Positions 24,874 through 33,414 of a stretch of DNA of 64,000 bases are shown piece after piece. The translations under genes and the position numbers were made by a program. Position 1 is the first letter of the stretch, and each line of letters opens with the position of its first letter. The notes under the pieces are model-generated. The model searched no databases and was not told where the DNA came from. It saw only the letters and a program-made list of their open reading frames with translations. Source of the DNA: Paractinoplanes tereljensis (GTDB lineage Bacteria; Actinomycetota; Actinomycetes; Mycobacteriales; Micromonosporaceae); assembly GCF_016862435.1 (NCBI RefSeq), contig NZ_BOMY01000028.1:78602-142601 (forward strand). Direction: 5' to 3'.

Positions 24874-25773
24874 ATGACTCTGGTTGCCGACAAGCCCGCC
24901 ACCAAGAGCGCCGGCGACAAGCCCAGCGCCAAGCGGGACATCAACGCGTTCACCGGGCTCGCGCACATCGCGCTGATCGCCTGGGCCCTGGTCACGGCCG
25001 GTCCGCTGATCTGGGTGGTGCTGGCGTCGTTCAAGAACAACACCGAGATCTTCCTGGGCAAGCCGTTCGCGCTGCCCTCGTCGTTCTCGCTGCAGACCTA
25101 CTTCGACGCCTGGTCCGAGGCGCACATCGGGCGTTATTTCCTGAACTCTGTCATCGTTGTCATCGTCTCGACCGCGGGCACGATGCTGTTCGGGTCGATG
25201 GCCGCCTACGTGCTGGCCCGCTACCGGTTCCCGGGCAACCGGTTCATCTACTACCTGTTCGTCTCGGGGCTCGCGTTCCCGACGTTCATGGCGCTGGCGC
25301 CGCTGTTCTACATCCTCAAGAACATGGGGCTGCTCGGCTCGTACACCGGCCTGGTCCTGGTTTATATCGCCTACTCGCTGCCGTTCACGGTGTTCTTCCT
25401 GGCCGCGTTCTTCAAATCGCTGCCGTACGAGATCGAGGAGGCCGCGACCGTCGACGGCGCCTCGCACACCCGCAAGTTCTTCCAGATCATGATGCCGATG
25501 GCCCGCTCCGGCCTGGTCAGCATCACGATCTTCAACATCGTCGGGCAATGGAACCAATATCTGCTGCCGGTGGTGGTGATGACCGGGCCGGGCGCCGAGT
25601 CGAAGTACCTGCTGACCCAGGGCATCGCGAACATCAGCACCTCGGCCGGTTACCACGCGCAGTGGTCGACGCTGTTCGCGGCGCTGACCCTGTCGATCCT
25701 GCCGATGATCGTGGTCTACGCGATCTTCCAGCGGCAGATCCAGGCCGGCCTGACCGCGGGCGCCGTCAAGTAG
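24874..25773 (+). CDS. ngcG: NgcG-like ABC permease
   Basis: A 299-residue CUT1 permease of the MalG class. A 30-residue charged cytoplasmic extension (MTLVADKPATKSAGDKPSAK) comes before the first span; the EAA loop EIEEAATVDGASHTRKFFQ is near residues 188-206; the tail QRQIQAGLTAGAVK is typical. GAGGGGGC precedes the ATG. Last gene of the amino-sugar uptake operon: a 15-pair terminator hairpin starts 7 bases after its stop. Confidence 0.87.
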   Translation: MTLVADKPATKSAGDKPSAKRDINAFTGLAHIALIAWALVTAGPLIWVVLASFKNNTEIFLGKPFALPSSFSLQTYFDAWSEAHIGRYFLNSVIVVIVSTAGTMLFGSMAAYVLARYRFPGNRFIYYLFVSGLAFPTFMALAPLFYILKNMGLLGSYTGLVLVYIAYSLPFTVFFLAAFFKSLPYEIEEAATVDGASHTRKFFQIMMPMARSGLVSITIFNIVGQWNQYLLPVVVMTGPGAESKYLLTQGIANISTSAGYHAQWSTLFAALTLSILPMIVVYAIFQRQIQAGLTAGAVK

Positions 25774-25779
25774 TACCTG

Positions 25780-25817
25780 GGTACCACGGGCGGCCGGCAA
25801 GTGCCGCCCGTGGTACC
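25780..25817 (+). terminator. Terminator of the amino-sugar uptake operon
   Basis: GGTACCACGGGCGGC (25780-25794) and GCCGCCCGTGGTACC (25803-25817) form a perfect 15-pair stem with an 8-base loop directly after the ngcG-like gene. It lacks a strong T-run, which is common for actinobacterial terminators. It separates the uptake genes from the ABC exporter gene at 25853. Confidence 0.82.
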
Positions 25818-25852
25818 GCTGTTCCGGCCTCGCCGCCCGCCACGATTGACAC

Positions 25853-26749
25853 ATGATCGAGGTACGCGAAGTCACCAAGCGGTACGGGACGAAGACGGTT
25901 GTCGACAAGCTCTCGTTTACCGCCAAGCCGGGCCAGGTCACCGGCTTCCTCGGCCCGAACGGGGCCGGCAAGTCCACCACCATGCGGATGATCGTCGGCC
26001 TGGACGCGCCGACCTCCGGGGATGTGCTGGTCAACGGCCACTCCTACGTGCAGAGCGCCGCCCCGCTGCAGGAGATGGGCGTGCTGCTCGAGGCCAAGGC
26101 CGTACACCCCGGCCGCAGCGCGGTCAGCCACCTGCTCGCGATGGCCCGCACCAACGGCATCCCGCGCTCCCGGGTCGACGAGGTGATCGGCCTGGCCGGC
26201 CTCTCCTCGGTGGCGCACAAGCGGGTCGGCGCCTTCTCCCTCGGCATGGGCCAGCGGCTCGGCATCGCCGCCGCGCTGCTCGGCGACCCGGCCGTGATCA
26301 TGCTCGACGAACCGGTCAACGGCCTCGACCCGGAGGGCGTCCTCTGGGTCCGCAACCTGCTCGCCGGCCTGGCCGCCGAGGGCCGCACGGTGATGCTCTC
26401 CTCGCACCTGATGAGCGAGGTCTCGCTGATCGCCGACCACCTGGTCATCGTCGGCCGGGGCCGGTTGCTGGCCGACACCACGGTCGCCGGGCTGGCCACC
26501 GCCGAGGGCGTCCGGGTTCTCTCCGGCGACCCGGCCAACCTGCGCAACGTGCTCGGCGGCCCGGGCGTCACGATCACCTCGGGCGGGCCGGAGGAGCTGT
26601 TCGTCGCCGGGCGCACCGCCCGGGAGATCGGGATGGCCGCGGCGCACTACGGCATCCCGCTGTTCGAGCTCACCCCGAAGACCGCCTCGCTCGAAGAGGC
26701 ATTCATGGACCTGACCCGCGACGCTGTCGAATACGAGGCTGCCCGATGA
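25853..26749 (+). CDS. ABC exporter ATP-binding protein (DrrA/BcrA type)
   Basis: A 298-residue ATPase of the drug/lantibiotic exporter class. Walker A is GPNGAGKST (~40), the ABC signature is FSLGMGQRL (~130), Walker B VIMLDEPVNGLDPEG (~150), with switch His in LSSHLMSEV. A C-terminal ~80-residue extension is typical of the group. Overlaps the permease gene by 4 bases (ATGA), and the two-component genes follow directly, forming an ABC-ABC-HK-RR operon. Such arrangements often sense and remove a cell-envelope-active compound; substrate unknown. It is not the missing sugar-uptake ATPase, since it lacks the MalK-like regulatory domain. Confidence 0.93.
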   Translation: MIEVREVTKRYGTKTVVDKLSFTAKPGQVTGFLGPNGAGKSTTMRMIVGLDAPTSGDVLVNGHSYVQSAAPLQEMGVLLEAKAVHPGRSAVSHLLAMARTNGIPRSRVDEVIGLAGLSSVAHKRVGAFSLGMGQRLGIAAALLGDPAVIMLDEPVNGLDPEGVLWVRNLLAGLAAEGRTVMLSSHLMSEVSLIADHLVIVGRGRLLADTTVAGLATAEGVRVLSGDPANLRNVLGGPGVTITSGGPEELFVAGRTAREIGMAAAHYGIPLFELTPKTASLEEAFMDLTRDAVEYEAAR

Positions 26750-27495
26750 AGATCACCCCGGGTGGCGTCGTCGCCGCCGAATGGACCAAGTTCTCCTCAC
26801 TGCGCTCCACCTGGATCACCACCGGCGTCTCGGCCTTCCTGCTGATCGCGTTCGGCATGATCGCCTCGGCCTCCTTCTCCGGGAACGGGATGTCCGCCGT
26901 CGACCTTGCGCTCGGCGGCAGCACCCTCGCGGCGCTCGCCGTCGGCGTGCTCGGCGTGCTGCTGGGCGCGGGGGAGTACACCACCGGCATGATCCGGTCG
27001 ACACTCGCCGCGGTGCCGCGCCGGCTCCCGGTGCTGTGGTCGAAGAGTCTCGTTGCCGGACTTGCCGCCTTCGTCGTGATGACGATCGGTGCTTTTGTAG
27101 CCTTCGCGCTCGGCGGGATGGTGCTCAACAGCGCCATCGCCGGCGTGAGCCTGGGCGACGACGGCGTGTTGCGGGCGCTGTTCGGGGCCGGTCTCTACCT
27201 CGGCCTGGTCGCGGTCCTCGGCGTCGCGCTCGGCATCCTGGTGCGATCGAGCGCCGGGGCCATCGCGATCCTGGCCGGCGGGCTGCTGATCCTGCCGGGG
27301 CTGGTCCCGCTGCTGCCGAACGCGATCTCCGACGCGATCAGCCCGTACCTCCCGAGCAGCGCCGGCAGCGCCGTGATGTCGCTCACCCACAGTGACGGAT
27401 CGCTCGGCCCGTGGGCGGGTCTCGCGGTCTTCGCCGGATATGTCGTGGTAACCCTCGGGGCCGCCGCATACCGGCTCAAGAAGACCGACGCCTGA
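26746..27495 (+). CDS. ABC exporter permease (ABC-2 type)
   Basis: A 249-residue membrane protein with about six hydrophobic spans, e.g. SAFLLIAFGMIASASF, STLAALAVGVLGVLLGAG, AIAILAGGLLILPGLVPLL. The N-terminal KITPGGVVAAEWTKFSSLRST and the GEYTTGMIRSTLAAVPRR loop are typical of actinobacterial ABC-2 permeases paired with DrrA-like ATPases. The ATG overlaps the ATPase stop (ATGA). The sensor kinase gene begins 12 bases after its stop. Confidence 0.9.
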   Translation: MKITPGGVVAAEWTKFSSLRSTWITTGVSAFLLIAFGMIASASFSGNGMSAVDLALGGSTLAALAVGVLGVLLGAGEYTTGMIRSTLAAVPRRLPVLWSKSLVAGLAAFVVMTIGAFVAFALGGMVLNSAIAGVSLGDDGVLRALFGAGLYLGLVAVLGVALGILVRSSAGAIAILAGGLLILPGLVPLLPNAISDAISPYLPSSAGSAVMSLTHSDGSLGPWAGLAVFAGYVVVTLGAAAYRLKKTDA

Positions 27496-27507
27496 GAGAC
27501 TCGGATC

Positions 27508-28665
27508 ATGAACGCGCAGGGATGGCTGCTGGACCGGCAGGAGCGGCTGCGGGCCCTCGACCGGCACCGCCCGTGGCTGCTGGACACCCTGGTGGCCATC
27601 CCGATCCTGCTGTTCAGTCTGCCGAGCCTGGTCGACCGGCCGGTGTCGGCCGGGATCGCGACCGCGGTCCTGCTGCCGGCGCTGTACCGGCGGCGGCGCT
27701 ACCCCTTTGCCGCGTTCCTGGTCACCGGGGCCATCCTGGTCATCGAGGGATCGCTGGACGCCGGGGTGGGCGGCGGGGTGGTCATCCTGGTCATGATCTT
27801 CGGGGTGGCCTCCCGCGGCACCTGGCGGTCGATCGCCTGGACCGCCGGGCTGACCGTCGCCGAACTGATCGCCGAGGTCTACCTCTTCGAACCGCGGGTC
27901 GAGCACCAGACCACCACGTTCTTCCTGGTGCTCGGCACGGCAGCCGGCGCGGTGGCGTTCGGTCTGGTGGCCCGCACCCGCCGGGCCTACCTGATCGCCC
28001 TGGAAGACCGGGCCGCCCGGCTGGAGACCGAGCGGGACCAGCAGTCCCGGCTGGCCGTCGCCGACGAGCGGGCCCGGGTGGCCCGGGAGATGCACGACAT
28101 CGTCGGCCACCACGTGTCGGTGATCGTCGGCCTGGCCGACGGCGGTGCCGCGCTCGCGGTTTCCCGGAATGAGCAGACCGCCGAACCCCTCCGGCTGATC
28201 GGCGAGACCGGCCGGCAGGCGCTCGCCGAGCTGCGCCGGGTGCTGGGCGTGCTGCGCGAGGAGGACGCCGACCCGCAGCTGAGCCCGCAACCCGGCCTGG
28301 ACGACCTGGACCGGCTGCTGCCGAGTGTGCGGGCGGCCGGCCTGCCGGTCACCTACTCGACCTCGGGCGATCTGCACGCTTTGGGGCGGGGTGTCCAGCT
28401 CGCCGTCTACCGGATCGTCCAGGAGGCGCTGACCAACACCCTCAAACACGCGGGGCGCGGGGCCACCGCGGAGGTCACGGTCGCTGCGTCGTCCGGAGAG
28501 GTACGGGTACGCGTACGGGACAACGGTGTCGGTATTGCCGCCCCGGCCAACCACGGGCTGGTCGGCATGCGCGAACGCGCGTCGATGTACGGCGGATCGG
28601 TGCTGGCCGGCCCGGCCGAGAACGGCGGCTGGCTGGTCGAAGTCGTCCTCAAGGAGCCCGCGTGA
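27508..28665 (+). CDS. NarL-type sensor histidine kinase (HisKA_3)
   Basis: A 385-residue kinase with 4-5 N-terminal membrane spans (~25-155) and no sizeable extracellular domain, then a coiled coil and the HisKA_3 phosphoacceptor REMHDIVGHHVSVI with His196, and a HATPase domain with ALTNTLKHA (N-box), RDNGVGIAA and NHGLVGMRERA. The intramembrane-sensing layout and place in the ABC exporter operon suggest it reads transporter state or envelope stress. It passes phosphate to the regulator encoded by the overlapping next gene. Confidence 0.92.
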   Translation: MNAQGWLLDRQERLRALDRHRPWLLDTLVAIPILLFSLPSLVDRPVSAGIATAVLLPALYRRRRYPFAAFLVTGAILVIEGSLDAGVGGGVVILVMIFGVASRGTWRSIAWTAGLTVAELIAEVYLFEPRVEHQTTTFFLVLGTAAGAVAFGLVARTRRAYLIALEDRAARLETERDQQSRLAVADERARVAREMHDIVGHHVSVIVGLADGGAALAVSRNEQTAEPLRLIGETGRQALAELRRVLGVLREEDADPQLSPQPGLDDLDRLLPSVRAAGLPVTYSTSGDLHALGRGVQLAVYRIVQEALTNTLKHAGRGATAEVTVAASSGEVRVRVRDNGVGIAAPANHGLVGMRERASMYGGSVLAGPAENGGWLVEVVLKEPA

Positions 28666-29321
28666 CCACCGTGCTGATCGCCGACGACCAGCCGCTGCAG
28701 CGCCTGGGTTTCAAGATGCTGCTCGACGGCACACCCGGGATGACCGTGGTGGGCGAGGCGTCGAACGGCGCCGAGGCGGTGCGGATGGCCGGCCAGACCC
28801 GGCCCGACGTGGTGCTGATGGACGTGCGGATGCCCGGCATGGACGGCATCGAGGCGACCCGCCGGATCACCGCCACCGGCGACCGCACCCACGTGCTGAT
28901 CCTGACCACCTTCGACCTCGACGAGTACGTCTACGCCGGCCTGCGCGCCGGGGCCGGCGGCTTCCTGCTCAAGGACGCCCGCCCCGAGGAGTTGATCGCC
29001 GGCATCCGGGCCGTCGCCGGCGGCGACTCGGTGGTGGCGCCGAGCCTGACCCGCAAGCTCATGGACGCGTTCGTCGATCGGCCCGACGTGGTGGTCGAGG
29101 ACCCCCGGCTGGGCGCGCTGAGCGAGCGGGAACGGGAGGTGCTGGAGGCGATCGGCCAGGGGGCCACCAACGCCGAGATCGCCGAGCGCTTCACCCTCAC
29201 CGAGTCGACCGTGAAGAAGCACGTCGGCCGGGTCCTGGCCAAGGTCGGGGCCCGCGACCGCATCCAGGCAGTGATCTTCGCGTACGACAACGGCTTGGTC
29301 AGACCAAATACCGGCCGGTAA
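28662..29321 (+). CDS. NarL/LuxR-type response regulator of the ABC operon
   Basis: A 219-residue regulator: receiver domain (1-120) with acidic pocket D8/D9, phosphoacceptor Asp54 in VLMDVRMPG and Lys in LLKDA, then a LuxR helix-turn-helix (~150-210; LSEREREVLEAIGQGATNAEIA, split here as LSEREREVLEAI and GATNAEIAERF). The GTG start overlaps the kinase stop by 4 bases. Expected to control its own ABC exporter operon, as such cassettes usually do (family knowledge). Confidence 0.93.
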   Translation: MTTVLIADDQPLQRLGFKMLLDGTPGMTVVGEASNGAEAVRMAGQTRPDVVLMDVRMPGMDGIEATRRITATGDRTHVLILTTFDLDEYVYAGLRAGAGGFLLKDARPEELIAGIRAVAGGDSVVAPSLTRKLMDAFVDRPDVVVEDPRLGALSEREREVLEAIGQGATNAEIAERFTLTESTVKKHVGRVLAKVGARDRIQAVIFAYDNGLVRPNTGR

Positions 29322-29401
29322 CTCTTCTCAAGAAGCACGACCTCGCGGCGATAGTCCCATCACCGACGGCCCCACCGGGCCCTACGCGTGAAGGGAGCAG
29401 C

Positions 29402-30955
29402 GTGTTCGGCTCGAAGAACAAGGCAGAATCCGCCCTTTTGAATGCCGACCTCGATGAGGCACGAGCGGACGTCGAGGCGGTGACGGCGATCGTGCGGGCC
29501 ATGGAGACGGCCACGTCCCCCGACGAAGCGATCGGCGCCGCCCTCCGGCTGGTTCGCGAGCGGTTCGGCTGGGCGTACTCGTCGTACTGGCAGCTGGACT
29601 CCTCGGCGCAGGTGCTGCGCTTCGCGCAGGAGAGCGGCGACGCCGGCGAGGAATTCCGCCGGGTGACGCTCGAGGCCGCCTTCGCCGAGGGCGTCGGCCT
29701 CTCCGGCCGCGCCTGGCGGGCCCGGGACCTGGTCTTCGTCAAGAGCCTCGCCGAACTCACCGACTGCTCCCGGGCCCCGGCCGCGACCCGCGCCGGAGTG
29801 CACAGCGGCATCTGCTTCCCGCTGATCGAGGACGACAAGGTCGTCGGCACCATGGACTTCTTCGCCCTGGAGGAGCTGCACCCGTCCGAGGGCCGGCTCG
29901 CCGTCCTGCGCACGGTCGGCCTGCTCGTCTCGAACACCCTGATGCGCCTGCACGAGGGCGTCCGGCAGGAGAAGGCGGCCCAGGACGTCGAGGCCGTCTC
30001 CACCGTGATCCGCCAGATGACCCAGGCCACCAGCCAGGACGACGCGCTGCGGTCCGCGCTGGAGACCATCCGCAAGGACTTCGACTGGCAGTACGGCTCG
30101 TTCTGGCGGCTCGACGAGGAGGGCAACGTGCTGCGCTTCGCCCTCGAATCGGGCGACGCCGGCGCCGAGTTCCGCCAGGTCACGATGACCGCGTCGTTCG
30201 CCAAGGGGGTCGGCCTGTCCGGCCGGGCCTGGGCCCGCGGCGACCTGGTCTTCGTCGAGGATCTCGGTGAGCTGACCGACTGCGTACGCCGGCCGGCTGC
30301 ACAGCGCGCAGGGGTTAAGTCGGGCGTCTGCCTGCCGATCAGGGTGGGCGGCAAGATCGTCGGAACGATGGACTTCTTCGCGACCCGGACCCTGATCATG
30401 TACCCGGGTCGCGAGTCGGCCCTGCGCAACACGGCCTTCCTGGTCGGGCAGGCGCTCGAGCGGTTCACCTCGAAGGAACAACTGCACAGCGCGGGCCGCA
30501 CCCTCCTCGACTCGATCGCCGAGGTGGAGCGGAACGTGAGCTCGGCCGCCACCGTGGCGGCGCAGGGCGAGCGGCTCGCCAACGAGGCGAACGAGCAGGT
30601 GGCGGCACTCGGCCAGGCCAGTGCCGAGATCAACCAGGTGGTTCAGGCCATCCAGTCGATCGCGGCGCAGACCAAGCTGCTCGCCCTGAACGCGACCATC
30701 GAGGCAGCTCGGGCCGGCGAGTCCGGCAAGGGTTTCGCGGTCGTCGCCGGCGAGGTGAAGGAACTGTCCAGCGAGACCGAGCGGGCCACCGCCGACGTCA
30801 GCGACCGGGTCAACACGATCCAGGCGCGGGTCGACGCGGTCACCGCCTCGCTGGCCGACATCCACACCGCGGTGGAGCAGATCAACGAGACGCAGGAACT
30901 CATCAGCGGAGTCCTCAAGGAGCAGGTCGCCGTCACCGGCGCCATCCTCAACTGA
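29402..30955 (+). CDS. Soluble GAF-GAF-methyl-accepting signalling protein
   Basis: A 517-residue cytoplasmic protein without membrane spans. Two homologous GAF-type sensor domains (~20-185 and ~195-355) share matching blocks: DLVFVKSLAELTDC / DLVFVEDLGELTDC, and HSGICFPL / KSGVCLPI, each followed by KVVGTMDFFA-like sequence. The C-terminal third is a chemoreceptor (MCP) signalling domain with the conserved tip QTKLLALNATIEAARAGE (~421-438) and GKGFAVVAGEVKEL. There is no HAMP domain. The paired cysteines in each GAF could be redox or metal ligands (inference). GTG start with GAAGGGAG upstream. The beta-carbonic anhydrase gene starts 15 bases after its stop. Confidence 0.9.
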   Translation: MFGSKNKAESALLNADLDEARADVEAVTAIVRAMETATSPDEAIGAALRLVRERFGWAYSSYWQLDSSAQVLRFAQESGDAGEEFRRVTLEAAFAEGVGLSGRAWRARDLVFVKSLAELTDCSRAPAATRAGVHSGICFPLIEDDKVVGTMDFFALEELHPSEGRLAVLRTVGLLVSNTLMRLHEGVRQEKAAQDVEAVSTVIRQMTQATSQDDALRSALETIRKDFDWQYGSFWRLDEEGNVLRFALESGDAGAEFRQVTMTASFAKGVGLSGRAWARGDLVFVEDLGELTDCVRRPAAQRAGVKSGVCLPIRVGGKIVGTMDFFATRTLIMYPGRESALRNTAFLVGQALERFTSKEQLHSAGRTLLDSIAEVERNVSSAATVAAQGERLANEANEQVAALGQASAEINQVVQAIQSIAAQTKLLALNATIEAARAGESGKGFAVVAGEVKELSSETERATADVSDRVNTIQARVDAVTASLADIHTAVEQINETQELISGVLKEQVAVTGAILN

Positions 30956-30969
30956 TTCGGGAGAGACAG

Positions 30970-31587
30970 ATGACCAGCACGAATTGGGCTCGCCTGAGCG
31001 AAGGCAACATCAGGTGGGTCGAGGGCCGGAGCCGGGCCGACGGCCAGCGCGGCGCGGTCCGCCGGGCGGAGCTCACCACTTCGCAGAACCCGTTCGCGCT
31101 GGTCCTCGGCTGCGCGGACTCCCGGGTGCCGGCCGAGATCCTGTTCGACCAGGGACTCGGTGACCTGTTCGTGGTCCGCACCGCCGGGCAGACGGTCGAC
31201 TCGGCGGTGCTCGGCTCGATGGAGTACGCGGTCGAGGTGCTCGGCGTCGAACTGCTCGTGGTTCTCGGGCACGAGGGCTGCGGCGCGGTGGCCGCCGCGG
31301 CCCGGGTGATCGACGAGGTGGCGGTGCCGCACGGCTACATCCGCGACGTCGCCGAGAAGATCGCGCCGAACGTGCTGCGGGCCCGGCTGGCCGGGGCGTC
31401 CACTCCGGAGGAGGTCGGCGCGCAGCACGCGGCGTACACCTTGGAGCTGCTGCGGGAACGTTCCTCGGCGCTCGACAACGCCATCCGGCGTGGTGCCCTG
31501 GGCGCGGTCGCGACCCAGTACAGCCTCAAGACCGGCCGGGTGTGCGAGGTTGCTCCGCTGTCCGAGCCGCATCTGCTGGCGGCCTGA
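30970..31587 (+). CDS. Beta-carbonic anhydrase
   Basis: A 205-residue beta-class carbonic anhydrase interconverting CO2 and bicarbonate in the cytoplasm. Zinc ligands Cys48 (CADSR, with the Asp50-Arg52 dyad), His101 and Cys104 (HEGCG) are all present. The GGGAGAGACAG before the ATG provides a ribosome site. It probably shares a transcript with the GAF-GAF-MCP gene 15 bases upstream, suggesting a CO2/bicarbonate-linked sensing unit (inference). Its 3' end overlaps the convergent LysR gene by 62 bases. Confidence 0.94.
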   Translation: MTSTNWARLSEGNIRWVEGRSRADGQRGAVRRAELTTSQNPFALVLGCADSRVPAEILFDQGLGDLFVVRTAGQTVDSAVLGSMEYAVEVLGVELLVVLGHEGCGAVAAAARVIDEVAVPHGYIRDVAEKIAPNVLRARLAGASTPEEVGAQHAAYTLELLRERSSALDNAIRRGALGAVATQYSLKTGRVCEVAPLSEPHLLAA

Positions 31588-32455
31588 CCATCCGCAGCAG
31601 CGCCTCGCCGGCCGGACCGGGCGGGGCCGCTGCGGGCAGCGCCACCGACACCTGCCAGGCCGCGCTGCCGCCCCCGTGCAGCGCGGCCGCATGCAGCCCT
31701 TTCGCATGCGGCTTGCGGGTGACCGGGGCCGGCACCAGCGCCACGCCGAGGTCCTGGTGGACGAAGTCGAGCAGCGTGTGCACGTCGTTGACCTCGACAC
31801 TCACCCGGCGGACCGCGCCGGCCCGGGCGAAGCTCTGATCGTTGACCTGCCGGGCACCCCAGTCCGCGCTGAAGTCGATGAAGTCCTCGCCGGCCAGGTC
31901 GGCGACGCCGACGGCGTCCTTCTCGGCCAGGCGGTGGCCCGGGTGGCAGAGCAGCATCATCTCCTCGGTGGCCACCGGCAGCAGGCGTACGCCGTCCGGA
32001 GCCGGCCCGGGCAGCGCGACGAAGCCGACGTTGAGCCGGCCCAGCCGGATCTGTTCGACGATCTCGCCGGAACCGGCGTAGGCCAGCCGGATCTCCACGC
32101 CCGGGTGCGCGCGCCGGAACGCGGCAAGCATCGGCGGCAGGTCGATGACGCCGAGGCAGTGCTCGGAGCCGACGGTGAGACTGCCCCGCAGCAGCCCGCG
32201 CACCGCCGCCACCGCGTCCCGGGCGGCGGCCGCCCCGGCCAGGGTGCGCCGGGCCTCGGTGAGCAGGGCCTGGCCGGCGTCGGTCAGCTCGACCCGCCGG
32301 GTGTGCCGCACGAACAGATCGGCGTCCAGCTCTTTCTCCAGCGCCCGGATCGAGGCGGACAGCCCCGACTGGGCCACTCGCATGCGTTCCGCCGCGCGGG
32401 TGAAGTGCCGCTCCTCGGCGACCGCCACGAAGTACTCCAGGTGCCGCAACTCCAT
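31526..32455 (-). CDS. LysR-family transcriptional regulator
   Basis: A 309-residue LysR regulator. The N-terminal winged helix (MELRHLEYFVAVAEERHFTR, AAERMRVAQSGLSASIRALE) is followed by a two-lobed effector domain (~90-295) and a short Pro/Arg-rich tail. It is divergent from the two aldo/keto reductase genes, with a 104-base shared region holding AGCA-N7-TGCT (32461-32475), a plausible LysR half-site pair directly upstream of its own ATG. It is likely to control the reductases and itself. The gene runs 62 bases into the carbonic anhydrase coding sequence on the other strand. Confidence 0.92.
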   Translation of the reverse strand: MELRHLEYFVAVAEERHFTRAAERMRVAQSGLSASIRALEKELDADLFVRHTRRVELTDAGQALLTEARRTLAGAAAARDAVAAVRGLLRGSLTVGSEHCLGVIDLPPMLAAFRRAHPGVEIRLAYAGSGEIVEQIRLGRLNVGFVALPGPAPDGVRLLPVATEEMMLLCHPGHRLAEKDAVGVADLAGEDFIDFSADWGARQVNDQSFARAGAVRRVSVEVNDVHTLLDFVHQDLGVALVPAPVTRKPHAKGLHAAALHGGGSAAWQVSVALPAAAPPGPAGEALLRMVRPPADAARTAEQPRTPGRS

Positions 32456-32460
32456 GATTG

Positions 32461-32475
32461 AGCAGTCTAGGTGCT
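32461..32475. promoter_or_regulatory. Candidate LysR-type binding site
   Basis: AGCA-GTCTAGG-TGCT is an interrupted dyad of the size typical for LysR sites, 6 bases upstream of the LysR start codon and about 85 bases before the divergent aldo/keto reductase gene. Short arms, so only a candidate. Confidence 0.4.
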
Positions 32476-32559
32476 GAATCCGAGCGGTTTCTTCTGTTGG
32501 ACGCGCGGTCGGTTGGGTAGGAGGGTGGAGTTCGTACCCGTACCCGAGAGGACCCCCTC

Positions 32560-33405
32560 ATGCAGAGCCGCCGGATCGGCGATGTCCAGGTCAGCGCGAT
32601 CGGCCTCGGTGGCATGCCGATGTCGATCGAGGGCCGCCCGGACGACGAGCGCTCGATCAGCACCATCCACGCCGCGCTCGACGCCGGCATCACCCTGATC
32701 GACACCGCCGACGCGTACCACCTGCACGCCGACGAGGTCGGCCACAACGAGTCGCTGATCGCGCGGGCGCTCGCCTCCTACGGCGGGGACACCAGCGAGG
32801 TGCTGGTCGCGACCAAGGGCGGCCACCTGCGCCCCGGCGACGGCAGTTGGACGCTGAACGGCTCTCCTTCGTATGTAAAAGAGGCCTGTGACGCGTCGCT
32901 CAAGCGCCTCGGCGTCGAGGCGATCGGCCTCTACCAGTTCCACCGGCCCGACCCGTCCACGCCGTACGCGGAGTCGGTCGGCGCGATCCGCGACCTGCTC
33001 GACGCCGGCAAGATCCGGATGGCCGGCATCTCCAACGCCGACCCGGCCCAGATCGTCGAGGCGAACGAGATCCTCGGCGGCCGGCTGGTCTCGGTGCAAA
33101 ACCAGTTCTCGCCCGCGTTCCTCTCCTCCACGGCCGAGTTGGAGCTGTGCGACCAGCTCGGCATCGCCTTCCTGCCCTGGTCACCGCTGGGTGGCATCGG
33201 CCGGGCCGGTGGTCTCGGCGGCGGCTTCGCCGAGGTGGCCGAGCGCTACGGGGTGAGCCCGCAGCGGGTCTGCCTCGCCTGGCACCTGTCCAAGTCGCCG
33301 GTGGTCATCCCGATCCCGGGCGCCAGCCGCCCGGCCACCATCCAGGACTCGGCGGCCGCCTCCGAGCTTGAGCTGGCCGCCTCCGACCTCGCGCTTCTTC
33401 CCTGA
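32560..33405 (+). CDS. Aldo/keto reductase
   Basis: A 281-residue (beta/alpha)8 NADPH-dependent reductase. Motifs: GLGGMPMS near the N-terminus, DTADAYHLHADEVGHNE with catalytic Asp/Tyr, TKGGHLRPG with the Lys, and YQFHRPDP with the His; the C-terminal VVIPIPGASRPATI is the coenzyme-binding loop. Similar proteins are often oxidoreductases for small aldehydes or ketones; substrate unknown. The next aldo/keto reductase gene starts 9 bases later, so they form an operon divergent from the LysR gene. Confidence 0.9.
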   Translation: MQSRRIGDVQVSAIGLGGMPMSIEGRPDDERSISTIHAALDAGITLIDTADAYHLHADEVGHNESLIARALASYGGDTSEVLVATKGGHLRPGDGSWTLNGSPSYVKEACDASLKRLGVEAIGLYQFHRPDPSTPYAESVGAIRDLLDAGKIRMAGISNADPAQIVEANEILGGRLVSVQNQFSPAFLSSTAELELCDQLGIAFLPWSPLGGIGRAGGLGGGFAEVAERYGVSPQRVCLAWHLSKSPVVIPIPGASRPATIQDSAAASELELAASDLALLP

Positions 33406-33414
33406 GGATCTTTC

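Noticed and set aside
26000..26350. Exporter ATPase as the missing ATPase of the sugar importers
   Set aside because: Length and C-terminal region fit DrrA/BcrA exporters, it overlaps its own permease gene, and it has no MalK-type regulatory domain.
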